This document shows, piece after piece, positions 33,354 through 45,016 of a stretch of DNA of 64,000 nt; position 1 is the first letter of the stretch, and every line of letters starts with the position of its first letter. Both the position numbers and the translations under genes were made by a program. The notes beneath the pieces are model-generated. The model did not search any database. It was not told the DNA's origin and saw only the letters and a program-made list of their open reading frames with translations. Source of the DNA: Sporobolomyces roseus (taxonomy: Eukaryota; Basidiomycota; Microbotryomycetes; Sporidiobolales; Sporidiobolaceae); contig JADILM010000010.1 of NCBI GenBank assembly GCA_016617785.1, forward strand, positions 1,040,581 to 1,104,580, written 5' to 3'.

Positions 33354-34172
33354 TGTTGAAAGAGTGAAGTGAGAAGAAAGAAGAAGAGAGGGAGTGACGA
33401 ATATCAACTTGCGAGGGAGAAGTCTCTCGGTGGTAATCGAGCAGGAAAGAGGGTATGGAGTATCTACATTCGTTTGAGGTTGAATTCCACTGAAAGAAGT
33501 ATTATCAACAGTAAAAAAAAGAGTTCGTAAACGAAATATGTACGAAGAAAAATAGAGAGAGAGATTATGCACAAAGAGTGAGTGTAAGGGAGAGTTGCTA
33601 GTGACAGAAGAGGAAAGAGAGAGAAAGAGATGCGAAGAAAGCAGGGGAATGCGAAGAGAGAGTGTAAAGGTTGCGAAGGAAAGCGAGAAGAGGAAAGAGA
33701 AGTTTGTGCAAGGGTCGAGAGAGTAAGAGATGAGGGGAGTAGGAAGTAAGGGGATAGGGTAAAGTAAGTCGAGGGTATTGCATAAAGGTGCAGTTGTTAG
33801 GCTGTACATTCATGAACACAATCAATCAGCACAACTCGGGAAGAGAAAGGGATAGATAAAGTCTGAGAAACGTACCTTGTGTTGAGAGAGTTGCGACGCC
33901 GATAACCGATAACTTGAGGGTATGAGCGTTGCAGATAAGATGAAAGTGTAGAAGGGGTTTGCGAGATCGAAGAGGGAGAGAGAAGATTGATGATACAGTG
34001 GTTTTTACATTTCGAGAAGATCCGATCCGATCCAATCCTAGTTGAGTGAAGTGAAGTTGATCCGTTGTCGAGAAGGAGAGAAGAGAGAGTAAAGTGCAGT
34101 TGCGGTTGTCGACAGTGAAAGTAGAAAAGTGTCTATTGATTGTCAAAGTCGAGGTTTCAAGTCTCGAGGAGT
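33354..34172. other. Intergenic, FKBP gene to HSP20-like gene
   Basis: Promoter region of the FKBP gene. GAGAGA-rich stretches, no supported gene. Confidence 0.4.
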
Positions 34173-36733
34173 TCACTGAGTTGAACTCATCCCAAACTTC
34201 ATCCCCTTTTCCTCCCACCTCGGGGTCAAACTCTCTCCTTCCTGTTCCCCAAACTCCTCCTCCTCTCCCGGTCTCCCATTCCTACCATTCTCACTCCAAT
34301 CCCTCTGAGCCTGACTCACAAAACTCATTCCATCCGGAGCTCTCAACGTCAAGTTTCCCTCCCTCATTTTCGGTCTCGGATGAGTGTGGTAAGGGTTCGA
34401 AGGGTTCGTGAAGAGTGGTAAAGGGCGTTCGTTTCGAGGTGGAGAGGAATTAGGGGAAGTCGATGCGGAGGAAATGCAAGAATCGGTTGAGGAGGAAGAA
34501 GAGGAGGATAGAGCGGGAGGTGGTAGAGGTGAATTCGAGCGTGAGTTTGCTTTGATCGTTCCATTCCTATCAATTCCTTTTCCTTCCTGACTTTGCGATT
34601 GAGGTTGAGGTTGAGGTTGATTTTGACCGAGTGAAGTGTATTGAAGGGCAGCTTTGATCAATCCATCATCACTAGCACTCCCACCACTCCCACTCCCTTC
34701 CCCGGCACTCCCACTCGAGAAACTCCCATCCTCTTTCTGTCTCCTGAACGGTAACCTCCTCCCTCCCTTCGCACTACTCGGTAATTTCTTCGCTTCCTCT
34801 TTCGCCCTCTTCGCCGCTTCTTCCCTCGCAGCTTTCGCAGCTGCTTTAGCTCCCTCTGGTCCAGTCAGCGATTTCGAAGATTTCGATTTCCTATAATTTG
34901 GATCAGAGGGAGTGAGGGGAGGTGCGACTACCGTGAAAGGTGGTGGGATATCCTCTGAGATTCGACGTTCTCGAGAGTAGGAGGAGGAAGGGTCAGAGGA
35001 AGAGGTTGGGGAAGGGTATTCGAGAGAAGGTGATAAAGGATAAGGAGGTTGAGAGAATCCTCCGATATCTTCTGCAGTTGAACCGGTCGAGGACCATGCT
35101 GAAGCGAGTGAAGATGCGATCGATGGTCTTCGATGATCCAAATCTGGAGACGAGAAGGTACTCCCCGGTGAACCAGGTGCGATAGCGAAAGGATTCTGAC
35201 CGTTCGTCGAAGATCCTGCCGTTGAAGCTGCTGAATTTGGTCGAGATGGTCTCCGTTGGATGTAGACGTTCAAATCGGTCCCGTTGAATTCTGCTCGTGG
35301 TGCGACGGAAGAGACGTCCGAACCGAGATGAATGAGTTTCTCAAAGTGTCCTCCAGTTTCACCGTATGAATCGGCAACGATGTGAACTTTGTGACCTCTC
35401 CTCATAGCGACCGTGATGTTGTCGAGACTGAATCCGGGCAAGGTGACTTTGAGAACGACTTGTGAAGGATCATCTCGATTGATAGAGAGTTTAGCTCCTG
35501 AAGGTTCAGGTCGATGATCCAAGACTAAAAACGATACTCATCACTTAGTCAGCTCGCACTCAAACACCTCGAAAAAGAGAGTGACTCACATTCAACGTCT
35601 CCTTCAGCTTTGAACACTTCACCTCCCTCATCCCCCTCGAATTCCTCCCCACCCTCCCTCTTCCCCTCCTTCTCTTTAACCGCAGTCTTTTGATCCCTCT
35701 TCCCATTCCCGCTTCCTCCACTGCACCATCCTCCCGAATTAGCCGAACAAACACTTGAAGCATCCGAATCGAACACCCAAGGTCTCGTAGAACTCGAACT
35801 CGTACGATTCGTCGAACTTGTACCAGCTGATCCAGGTCGATTCCCAGCAGTCGCGATCGCCCATGGTGGCATGTGAGAAGTTGAACGAGCGATTGGAGAT
35901 TGAAGGGAAGAAGATGAAGTCATTGCGTTGGGGGTAGAACCGGATCGGGCCATTCCTCCTCCTCCTCCTCCTGTCGCTAAAGCTGTACGAGGGGAGATAC
36001 TTGATGATCCAGATGTTGATGATCGGTGGTGCGCAAAGGGAAGATAGCGTGGTTCAGAGGAAGCGGAAGTAGGGAAAGATGGGATGGAGGAAATGGTTGG
36101 TGAATGACCTGGGGAAGCTTCGGGGGTCAGGGAGAGTGCTGAACCAATGAGAGATGATGAGGAAGTAGCGATGGGGAATGCGGAGGAAAGGACTGAAGCG
36201 GGAGATTGGGTCGAATGGGAATGAGTATCGATTGGAGAAGTTGAAGATAATCCCGCGAAATGAGTTGCGGAAGTGACGATTGCTGGGAGGGAGGTATGTC
36301 GAGGTGGACCAGAATAGATCGCTTCTGGTATAGGAGGTGAATTGGGGAATGCGAATGTAGAGATGGAGGAAGGAAGTGGTGGTGGCGCTTCGGGTTCCTC
36401 TTCGAAATGAAACGATTCCGCCTCTACTTCCTCATACCGTTTCGCTGCTAGTTCAGCTTCTGCTCGTTCCCTGATTCCTAACCCATCGAACCGCCGAGAG
36501 AGGATAGCTTCGTCATCGACGTATTGATCTTTTTGTCTTGCTGGGGGAGTGTAGACGAGTGAAGAGTAAGGAGAGTTTTGGAAAGATGAGGAACGGTTGA
36601 AAGGGAAGATTGTAGAATCGGAAGATGCTGTCGTCGCTACAGTCGAGATGCTGTCATCTGAAGCGGTTCCGACAGGGAGGACTGTAGGTGGTGGTCGATC
36701 TAAATGGTGGTTTATCGGCGGTGGTGATTGCAT
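34173..36733 (-). CDS. Large Ser-rich protein with HSP20-like domain
   Basis: Two exons join in frame (36733-35590, 35524-34173) for 831 aa. The N-terminal ~380 residues are Ser/Thr/Pro-rich and probably disordered. After the intron an alpha-crystallin-like fold is visible (about residues 390-470): AKLSINRDDPSQVVLKVTLP, GFSLDNITVAMRRGHKVHIV, and a closing LNVYIQRR. It differs from small heat-shock proteins in its length and in the long Ser-rich and Gln/Pro-rich C-terminal half with basic AKRAKEEAKK and a (PQ)n run. It is more likely a regulatory or scaffold protein than a simple chaperone (inference). Start at the first ATG of the exon. Confidence 0.75.
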
Positions 36734-38572
36734 TGCTTCGCCTAGAGTGGAAGAGTAGCGAGGGAGATTGGATAAAGTCGGTGTAATAGGAATAGGAGAG
36801 AGAAGGTAAGAGGAGGTATCAGTTTCTTTCGGTCCAACAATCGAATAGGAGAAGTTTGTTCGTTTGTTTTGTCGATGACGGACTGAAAGTTCGGGTTTGG
36901 CGAGGGAAGAGTCCTTCTGAGTCTCTGAGAGTGGTGAAAGATGAAAGCGAGGAAAGAGAGAGACATGCTGTTTGAGAGTCTCAGGGCGGAATTTGGGTTG
37001 CTATGAGGTAATCGAATCTCCTTTTCATTTCCTGCTTCCTTCTTTCCTTCATACCTTACCCCTCCGCTCCTGCAATCCCATCATACTCACACATTGACTG
37101 ATCTGAGGTTCGAGAGCGATCCATAATGAGAGCAAAGACTCACCCCTTTCTCTTGTTCTTCGAAGCGGAACTCCGTCTTCTGTACTTCTTCTGTCGCTTC
37201 GAGTTCTGTTTTTGAAGGAGCACGAGAGCGAGAGAGGTAGATCAGTCAACTGCTAGTCGTATTTGGGGGTGAATAATGAATTGACGAGAATGAGCGAAGA
37301 GTTGTTTGGTCGAAGGGGTTCTTGAGATGGAAATCAAAGGGTTCAGGCCGATCTGTTTCCTCCTTCAACGAACCGCAGAGTCCCTATCCTGCTAACTTTA
37401 TTCCTCATAGCTCGAATGTCCGCCTTCCATCATGTACAGTTCAGCCGAAGAAGGAGAGGGAGAGTTGGATTGGATGGGAAAGGGTTTATTGAAATCCCTC
37501 CTCTAGCTTGCCCAACTCGCTTGATCCGATCTAAAGAGAGGTGGAGGCTTACCTTGAGAGCTGTATGATGCACTGAAGCTAACTAGTATAGCTTCTTGTT
37601 CAGGGGTTGTCGAGATTGAAAGGGAGAACAATGGATTGATCACCTTTCAAAGGTCGAAGAGGTCGTGCGATTACGCTTTTGATCGAGTCGATAGTCTGTA
37701 GAGCTAGTAGTGAGGTATTAGAGCTAGTCTTTGAGGTGGATCGCGAGTTGTGAGGAGGTTGAGAGTTGGTGAGGGAAGAAGTGAGAAACAAGGCAAGTCG
37801 GAGGGGGGGGGGGGGTTCGAAGATCGCTTGGAGATAGCTGGATCGTTGATCAGGCTAGCTAGGTCGTATCGTGAACGTCTCTTGAAGGACGTGGACGTGA
37901 TGGTGGAAGCGGAACTCCTCTCTTGCTTGAGACCGTAAATGATTACGTTCTCAAACATAATTCAATTCCAATCCATTTTCTCTGCGGTACCTGATCGTTG
38001 CGGCTTCAAGTCCGTTTTCTTGAAACCTCTTCCATGCGAGCATTGTTGAAATGTACGATGGGTTGCTTCGAACGGAATCTTGTCGATTATATCGTTTCCC
38101 TCGACGTTCCTCATCGAGCTTTCCTAGCCCGTGCCCTCGACGAGACGACAACGACGACCATGAACGATGACGACAACGACTAGAAGAACGGTCATACGCG
38201 CGAAGGGAAGATGCGAAACACAGAACCGGTAGCTAATTTGTTGAGAAATAGGTTTCGGAAGTTACGAAGAATGAATGACGAAACCAGAGGAGAACGCATC
38301 TTGTCGTGTGATAGTCGCGTACTACTCTATACTGAGTGCTCGGGAGAAGGACCTCGAGCTTTGCGGTGTTGGATGCGAGGGACGAGTTTTCGTCGGAAAG
38401 AGACCTTGAAAGCTTGCATCTGAGCGATAGTGATAAGTGATAGTGATAGTGATAACACAGCGTAGATCAGTAGTACAAAGTAAAAAAGCAGTTCATAGAT
38501 AGAAGACGTACAACACCCTTTCCTTTCTCCTCACATTTTCATTCCTAACTAATTCTCGTCGCAAATCCTCGT
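36734..38572. other. Intergenic with a possible decayed gene and a poly-G tract
   Basis: 1.8 kb. On the minus strand two overlapping frames at 37958-37600 read like one broken gene: FENVIIYGLKQERSS, FKRRSRYDLASLINDP, then after a frame change TSSLTNSQPPHNS and QTIDSIKSVIARPLRPLKG. The change falls at a run of 13 G (plus strand, 37803-37815). A short tandem GTGATA repeat lies at 38426-38452. The rest is probably the promoter of the HSP20-like gene. Confidence 0.4.
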
Positions 38573-39578
38573 TTAGTGATATCCTCCCCCATGATGACCT
38601 CCTTGATGTCCCCCATATCCACTCTGCTGATGATTCCCTTTCCCACTAACGAGGCTCCCCAAGCTCCCCATCAATCCCCCTCCTCCTGCTCCATGTCCAT
38701 TCGAACCGTGTGATTGTTTCGAACCCATCAAACCACCCAACATCCCCATTGGTCCACCTCCCATTCCTCCTCCTCCTCCATGTCCTCCATGATGTTGTTG
38801 ACTACCCATTAAACTACCCAACATCCCTCCTCCAGAGCCGTGAGAAGATCCATGATGTTTCTTTTTTCCAGCAACTGAATCAAAAATCTTGTAAGCAGCT
38901 CCAGCGGCAGCAGCTGCTCCTGCTCCTGTCATTAACGAATTCTTACCCGTCGAGGAGGAATCTACAGAAACACGAGAAGGGAATCAGCGAGGGGAGGAAA
39001 AGAGGGAGAGGAGAGAAACAAACGTTGTTTACCATAACCTTGTTGTTGTTGTTTCCCATTGACCGAAGTCATGAGGTTTCCGAGGAACCCTTTATCTTCC
39101 TTCTGTTGGTGCTGAGGGGCTGTTGAACAGGGGTTCTGAGGGTTGTGAGAAGGTTGAGAAGAGTATTGCGAAGAAGGTTGAACAGGTTGGGATCCATAAC
39201 TATTCTGCTGAGGTTGACCGTACGAGTTGTGTTGATCGTAAGTCGTTTGAGATTGAGATTGAGCGTAAGGAGTAGATTGGGATTGAGAGGGATAAGAAGA
39301 AGAGTTGACTAGAGGAGGAGGGGAAGAATAATTCTGTTGTTGATGATGACCTTGACTGAGTGAAGCGTAATAAGCAGGTCTAGGATCATCCCATACAGCA
39401 CAAGGATTCGATGAATTCGTATCTCTGTCGTCAACCTCGAGAAGTCAGCGGCGAATTTGAGAGAGAGATCAAGAGGGAGAGAAAGGGAGAGAAAGACGCA
39501 CACGTAGTAGGCTACGCCTGAGTTGTGATCTGTTTCTGTAATCCATCCGGGTGGCAAGGGTCGTGTATCGAGTTGCAT
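38573..39578 (-). CDS. WW-domain protein with Gly/His-rich tail
   Basis: Three or four exons; start ATG at 39578 (MQLDTRPLPPGWI). A WW domain covers about residues 8-42: LPPGWITETDHNSGVAYYV, then DTNSSNPCAVWDDPR, with the two Trp and the Gly-x-x-YYV core. A Gln/Ser/Tyr/Pro-rich middle follows (YPSQSQSTPYAQSQSQ). The C terminus has an Ala run (GAAAAAGAAYKIFDSV) and long Gly/His-rich repeats (LGSLMGSQQHH, MLGGLMGSKQSHG) up to TAA (38573). Similar WW plus glycine-rich fungal proteins are known, with unclear roles. WW domains bind PPxY peptides. Confidence 0.8.
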
Positions 39579-39896
39579 CGTTGAAGAGTGGGTGAGGGAA
39601 GGGAAGCCAAGAAGAGAATTCAAGTTTGATCGAGAGGCAGTGCAAACTTTTTGGAGAAGTGGGGGGGTGAAACGAATTGACGACGACGACGACGAAGAGG
39701 AGAACAAGGTTGAGTGAGAAACGAAGCAGCGAGATAGCGAAGAGAAAAGAGATGCGAAACGTTTCGAAAAAAAGTCATTTCGATATTCATTGACAAAGTT
39801 TGCAAGGCCAGCACACAGAGAGAAAGATACCTGAGAGAAAGCAATGATATGATCTACAAACCCCTTTTGACGCCCCCCGTTTCCGTCTATCGAACA

Positions 39897-42502
39897 GATT
39901 CACCGAAAGCTCCAGCAGGTCCAACGTATCTATTTTTCGCAAATCACACTCAGTTCTCGCACACACTCGATACAGAGGAAGAGTAAGAAGAAGGGACTCA
40001 CGAGAAACCTTGGAATTGAGCTTGAACGGTTTCTGAAAGATGAGAATCGGGAACGACTGAATCCAATGGTGCTTCCGAAGTAAATTCCGTATCGAACTGC
40101 GAGAAGATGATCCTCGCCATCAGTACTCTTCCTCCAAGTCAGAGATAGTATGCTCCATCAACTCACATTCGAAGTATCAGCAGCCGATTCGACACTAGGT
40201 TTGAAAGGAGGTTGAATCTTTTTCTGCATCAAAGTTTTGAAATCGATATGTTTCGTGAAGAACGGATGAGTCTTGATCGATTCTGCTCCCGTTACTCCTA
40301 ATCGTTGTTGAGGATCTCGAGTCAAGAGTCCGGTGAGGAGTGATCGAGCGTCAGGCGAGAATTCATCCCCGAATCGTAAGGGGTCCGTCAAGATCTATTC
40401 GAAGCGAGAGAGAGGTGAGTACGAGTAAGAGGGTGGGAGAGGAGATGGGAAGACGCACCTTTTGATACATCTCGTTTGTGTTTTCAGAGTAGAAAGGTGG
40501 TAATCCAGCCAACATCTCGTAGAGTAACACTCCGAGAGTCCACCAATCAACAGTCTTCTGATATCCGTGACCGAGTAACAGTTCAGGTGCGAGGTATTCA
40601 GGTGTACCACAGAAAGCTATAGAACAAGGGTTCGAGTCAGTCGAGTGTCACAGGAACTCGAGAGAGGGAGAGAGATTCACTGTTTGTCGTTTCCGATTCA
40701 GTCATGTTGAGCTTGCAGAGACCGAAGTCACACAGAGCGATGTGTCCAACGTAATCGATGAGAATGTTTTCAGGTTTGAGGTCACTACAAGACGAGGCAA
40801 GCGAGAATCAGTTCTCCTCTTCAGACTGATAAGATCAAGTTTTGGAAGCGAAGCTCACCGATAGATAACGTTGAACTGATGTAGATGTTCCAAAGCGCAC
40901 AGAAGTTCCGCCGCATAGAACCTACTCCTCTCCTCATTGAACCTCCCTTCCCTCTGTAAATGATGGAACAATTCACCACCATTGACGAAAGCGAGTACGA
41001 GATAAAGTTTCTCTGCGTTTTGGAACGAGAATTTGAGGGGTACGATGAATGGATTGTTGACTTGGGCGAGGACGGTTCGTTCGGCGAGAGTGTGAGTTAC
41101 TTCGGATCGAGAGACGATGTGTGCTTTTCGAATCGTCTTCAAGGCGTAGATTCGTCCGGTATCTTTCTTGCGTACTTGCATGACCTGTTCATATTCCTTG
41201 TCCTCAGTTTGTAGCACTGCTCGACTGAGGTAGAGAGCAAACGAACCTTTCCGAAAGACCCCTTCCCGATAACCTTCAACAAATCGAAAGCGTCGATCGA
41301 TAGATGTTCAGTCTGCGACAAATCGATACGAGTCAATCCCCTAACTTGATCAAGATTTGAGGAGAGGACGAGCCACTCACTGTCGAAGGTTTGTAGACGA
41401 CCTGAATGTGGAACTCTCCTGATCCACTCGTTGCTCTGAACCATTGATCGGTTTGCTTGTTCGCGTCGAATACAGGTTGGAACTTGACTCCACCGAGGAA
41501 CAGATCGTTGCCCATATCGTTACGAGATTGACCGGGGACGAGAGGAGAAGTTCGAAGGTAAGCGGAAATGGAGACGTCGGATACTCGAGACACATCGCTG
41601 TATGCCACGATGATGCTACAGGTCAGCGAAAGTTCAGTCAGCCTGGAGCAAGGCGAGACGTACAAATGGGCTCGGAACATCCAGGTTGGAGAAGCGAGAT
41701 CTCCTCCTAACGCATCGATCAAGACTTCGTTCTTGTCGAATTCGAGAACGACGTATCTATCACCTCGCTCATAGCTGTCAGACTTTGCCGATCGAAAAGA
41801 GGAGTAGAAGAGCAAGAGCTCACGGTAACCACCACATTTGTTTCCTCTGTAAACTATCTCTCGACCTCCCACTCGACATGTTCTTCGCAACATCTACCGC
41901 TTCTCTCACACCAGCAGGTAAGTTGCTACCTGGAGGTAGAGCGAGACCTCTAGCTTCAACTACTCGAATTGTCAATAGACCGGATCTTGCGATAGGTGGA
42001 CCGGTATCTGATTGTTGGGGTTGAGGAGGAGTAGGTGAGGGAGGAGCAGGGATAGAAGGGGATGCGGTGGGAGTAGAGGATCGACCTGTAGTCGCTTCTT
42101 TGATTTCTGTCAAACAACAAAGCGAAAGAAATCAGTTTCATTCGGTTGGAGGGTAATAGGAGTTGAGAGTTGCTGTATTGACTCATACAGCCCGTCTCTA
42201 CCTTGCACGCTCGCTCTCAGCCCCTCATTCACTCCCCGCTCTTGTCCGAAACATACTTGTCTCGATCTCGTAAGCAGCTGCAAGTCCCTCTCCACATCTC
42301 TTATCGGCTCCCCTTTGATCTCTCTGTGGTCTCCATAGCTTCCAGTATGACTTCCGAGTGTTCCTGCACCCGTTCACGCGTTCCCTTCCTTCGTAAACAA
42401 TGCCGAATGACGCTTGATCTCCTAGCCTTTTCCTGCTTTCCCACAGCCTCCTTGCTCGCGTGTGAAGGTTAACTCACTCTTTCCAATCTTCCAAGATGAC
42501 AT
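39897..42502 (-). CDS. SCH9: AGC-family protein kinase SCH9 (C2 + kinase)
   Basis: TOR-pathway S6K-like Ser/Thr kinase controlling growth and nutrient response. Many exons. The start exon MSSWKIGK is separated by a ~370-nt intron. A C2-type region follows ([57 protein letters not shown]). The kinase domain has [53 protein letters not shown] and [19 protein letters not shown]. The C-terminal extension carries the turn-motif region and the hydrophobic motif FQGFSYVGP, ending FGESVR at TAG (39897). C2 plus AGC kinase is diagnostic of fungal SCH9. It is the last core gene before the right duplication arm. Confidence 0.9.
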
Positions 42503-43499
42503 AATGCGAGTTCCGACTGTCTGCGAGGTTGATTGAGGGAAGTTGAGAGGGGTGAAAGGGAGGCGGGGTGGAGTGAGAGGAAAGGGGAAGGAGAAGCTGT
42601 TCTTGAGCGCTAGAGGGTTGCTGGGTCCTGTAGTTCTCTATAAGTGGTATGCGAGCTATTAAAGAGTCGAATTCGAGTTGAGGTGGGTGAATGGGAGAAG
42701 CGAAAGTTTGCGAATTCGTTTCTTGACTTCAAACAGTTCACTAACAAACTCAAGACACGCTCTTATCGCTTCTGATTGCTAGAATAGCTCACTGCTATCT
42801 CGTTCAGCTAGAGACCGCTTCCTTGTGACTTCGTTTCGTTGCTTTGGTTCAATCTCGTTTAGGCTTTCCCCGAATTCTCTCCACGTCAAGAGGAAGTTCG
42901 TTACGACGATGGGATATCGAAGGCAAGGAAACGGATATCGCGCGACATCGGGGCAAGCTTCTGTAGAGAGGAAGCATTCGTGCGCATTCGAGCAAAATCG
43001 TCGATTTCTTCAGGAGGATGAGGGCGAAGACGTTTGAACGGATTGGCAGCGAGAGGCGGAAAGGGCAGGGCGAGAATAGTGATCAGGATACATCGGAGGC
43101 CGTTGCGGCGATGAAAGCGATGGAAGATCGGCTCAAGTCGGGAATCGAGGAGCGGGAGAATCGAAACCTGGGCCAAAACCGCAGCGTTTGCTTCCTAGTC
43201 TTTACTCCTCTTACTAGAACGGCGCTGACACTCTCGAGGTCTCTCAGAGGCGCTAGGTGCTCCTCCTCTCGATGTCTCACACCTTCGAAACTCCTTTCTC
43301 CCTCGACCTCATTACCCACTCTAATCATTACCCCTCTTCTCGTCCACTCCGCCGCACCTTTCGGCTAAAGACCGGTTCCTGATCACCGCATGGTAGACCG
43401 AAACGAAAGTCGTCCTTGTTCCTCATCGGAACTCGCCTTGTTCGACTCGACAAGTCTTGCTGCCCGAAACTTTCCCTCTTCCTTCTGCTCTTCACTACA
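42503..43499. other. Intergenic, SCH9 promoter to DGWAA gene D
   Basis: About 1 kb between divergent start codons of SCH9 and D. Open stretches at 42825-43368 lack motifs. This is the junction between conserved and accessory DNA on the right side. Confidence 0.4.
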
Positions 43500-44822
43500 A
43501 TGCCCTACGTCATCCCCGGAGTCGATTTCGACCCGAACATCATCCGTCGAGTCCCTCTAGGCGAATACTGCACGTTCTTTATCCGGACTATCCGATATCA
43601 CCTGTCATCTCAACGAAAGATTCCCTTCCTCCTCGGCTTTGACGGCTGGCTAGCCGCGATGCACACCTACACGTATGCGGCATTCGAGAAGAAGGATTGG
43701 AAAGGTGACAAGATACTTCGGGCTCTCTTCAAAAAGCAAATCTCGACGTTAGAAATCGTTCGTTTTCCTTTCATCTCGCTTCAATCCTCAATGAAAGACT
43801 CACAAACGCGACTTTGCACTGATAGGATCTCGAAACTTTCGCTTGTCCTCCAGCTTCACTGAAAGGAATCGAGGAGAGAGGAGGTTTCGAAAAGGTGGTT
43901 AATCGATACCGGGATAACTTATGCCGTTCGAAGGTGAGTTTTGCTTCTCCTGATACCTCTCCGTTTGTCAAGACTCACTCACTTGGTTCCTCACTTTGAA
44001 AGGGCGCGGAACTCCCGACAGATCACCTCGAATTCGATCTCGAATACTTCCCAAACGGAACTCCCGACCAAACTCGCTGCCTAGTCAATCTCCGAGAACC
44101 GCTCCCTTTCCCTCTCACAGAATCCTCCGACCTCGATCCCCTCAGTCCCTACTTCCTCTACTTCCCTCAGATCAAATACTTCCTCCCGAAAAGTGGAGTC
44201 TTCTTTTCTTCTCGTTTGACCTATCTTCGCCATCTCTCTCATCAAGCTCAAGTATTCCACAGACACGGTCAACAGAAGAAGTACGAAGAGGTCATGTCGA
44301 GGGTCGTTCAAGTCATTCTGCAGATGTTGGTCTACTACCGATCGATGCAAGGCTCGAAGGAACTCCAAGGAGAACTCGCTTCAATTGACGATTGGGTCCA
44401 GCTACTTGAGCGAGGTGATGAATTCGAGAGTGAAATGTTCGGTACTTGGACGTTCAGGCGGAATCTTGCGGATGAGCAGGAAAGGTTTCGAAACAAGGAA
44501 GAACTGCTGAGGGAAGTTTGGGCGACAGCGGCAGATTGGGCGTGCAGTGGGACGGAACTTGAGCGAAGGGAAGTAATTGAAGGACTGGTGGGGATGCAGG
44601 ATTGGGTGTTGAAAAAATTGAGAGGAGTTCGATTGGGACAAGCGCAAAAAGTCAGTTCCCGATTTCGTCCTTTTTCATTTGCGCTTACCGTTTGCCTATC
44701 TCGCGCAGAGACTCGAGGCCATTCAATCTGAACGCGCTCACGAACGCTCGACAACTCCTACTCAATCCTCTTACTATGCGCAAAATCGACGTTCAATTGT
44801 TCCGTCTGCCCCTCCCTCGTAG
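43500..44822 (+). CDS. DGWAA-family protein D (unknown function)
   Basis: Four exons join in frame (43500-43757, 43826-43933, 44003-44650, 44709-44822), all phase 0, giving 375 aa. Start ATG at 43500 (MPYVIPGVDFD). Family motifs: LGEYCTFFIRTIRY and FLLGFDGWLAAM in exon 1; VVNRYRDNLCRSK ending exon 2; then SGVFFSSRLTYLRHLS, VILQMLVYYRSM, FRRNLADEQERFRNKEELLREVW and GLVGMQDWVLKKL. The last exon is long and basic/Ser-rich, ending PSAPPS, like B. Exon sizes closely match A and C. Plus-strand orientation mirrors the left cluster. Function unknown. Confidence 0.72.
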
Positions 44823-45016
44823 AGTCCTGTCGTATATCACCTGCCGTCAATGAAGATGAGTATCCTTTGAACATAGAGTTGTCGTCAGCTCTACCACGGG
44901 CTCCGCGGAGTGGATGAGAAAGCAGTTCTCTTCCCTCTTCTCTTTCTCTTTCTCCCCAACTCCCGACCCCCTCAACGATCCCGGGTCCACAATCCAAGAG
45001 CAATATCCAATCAAGC

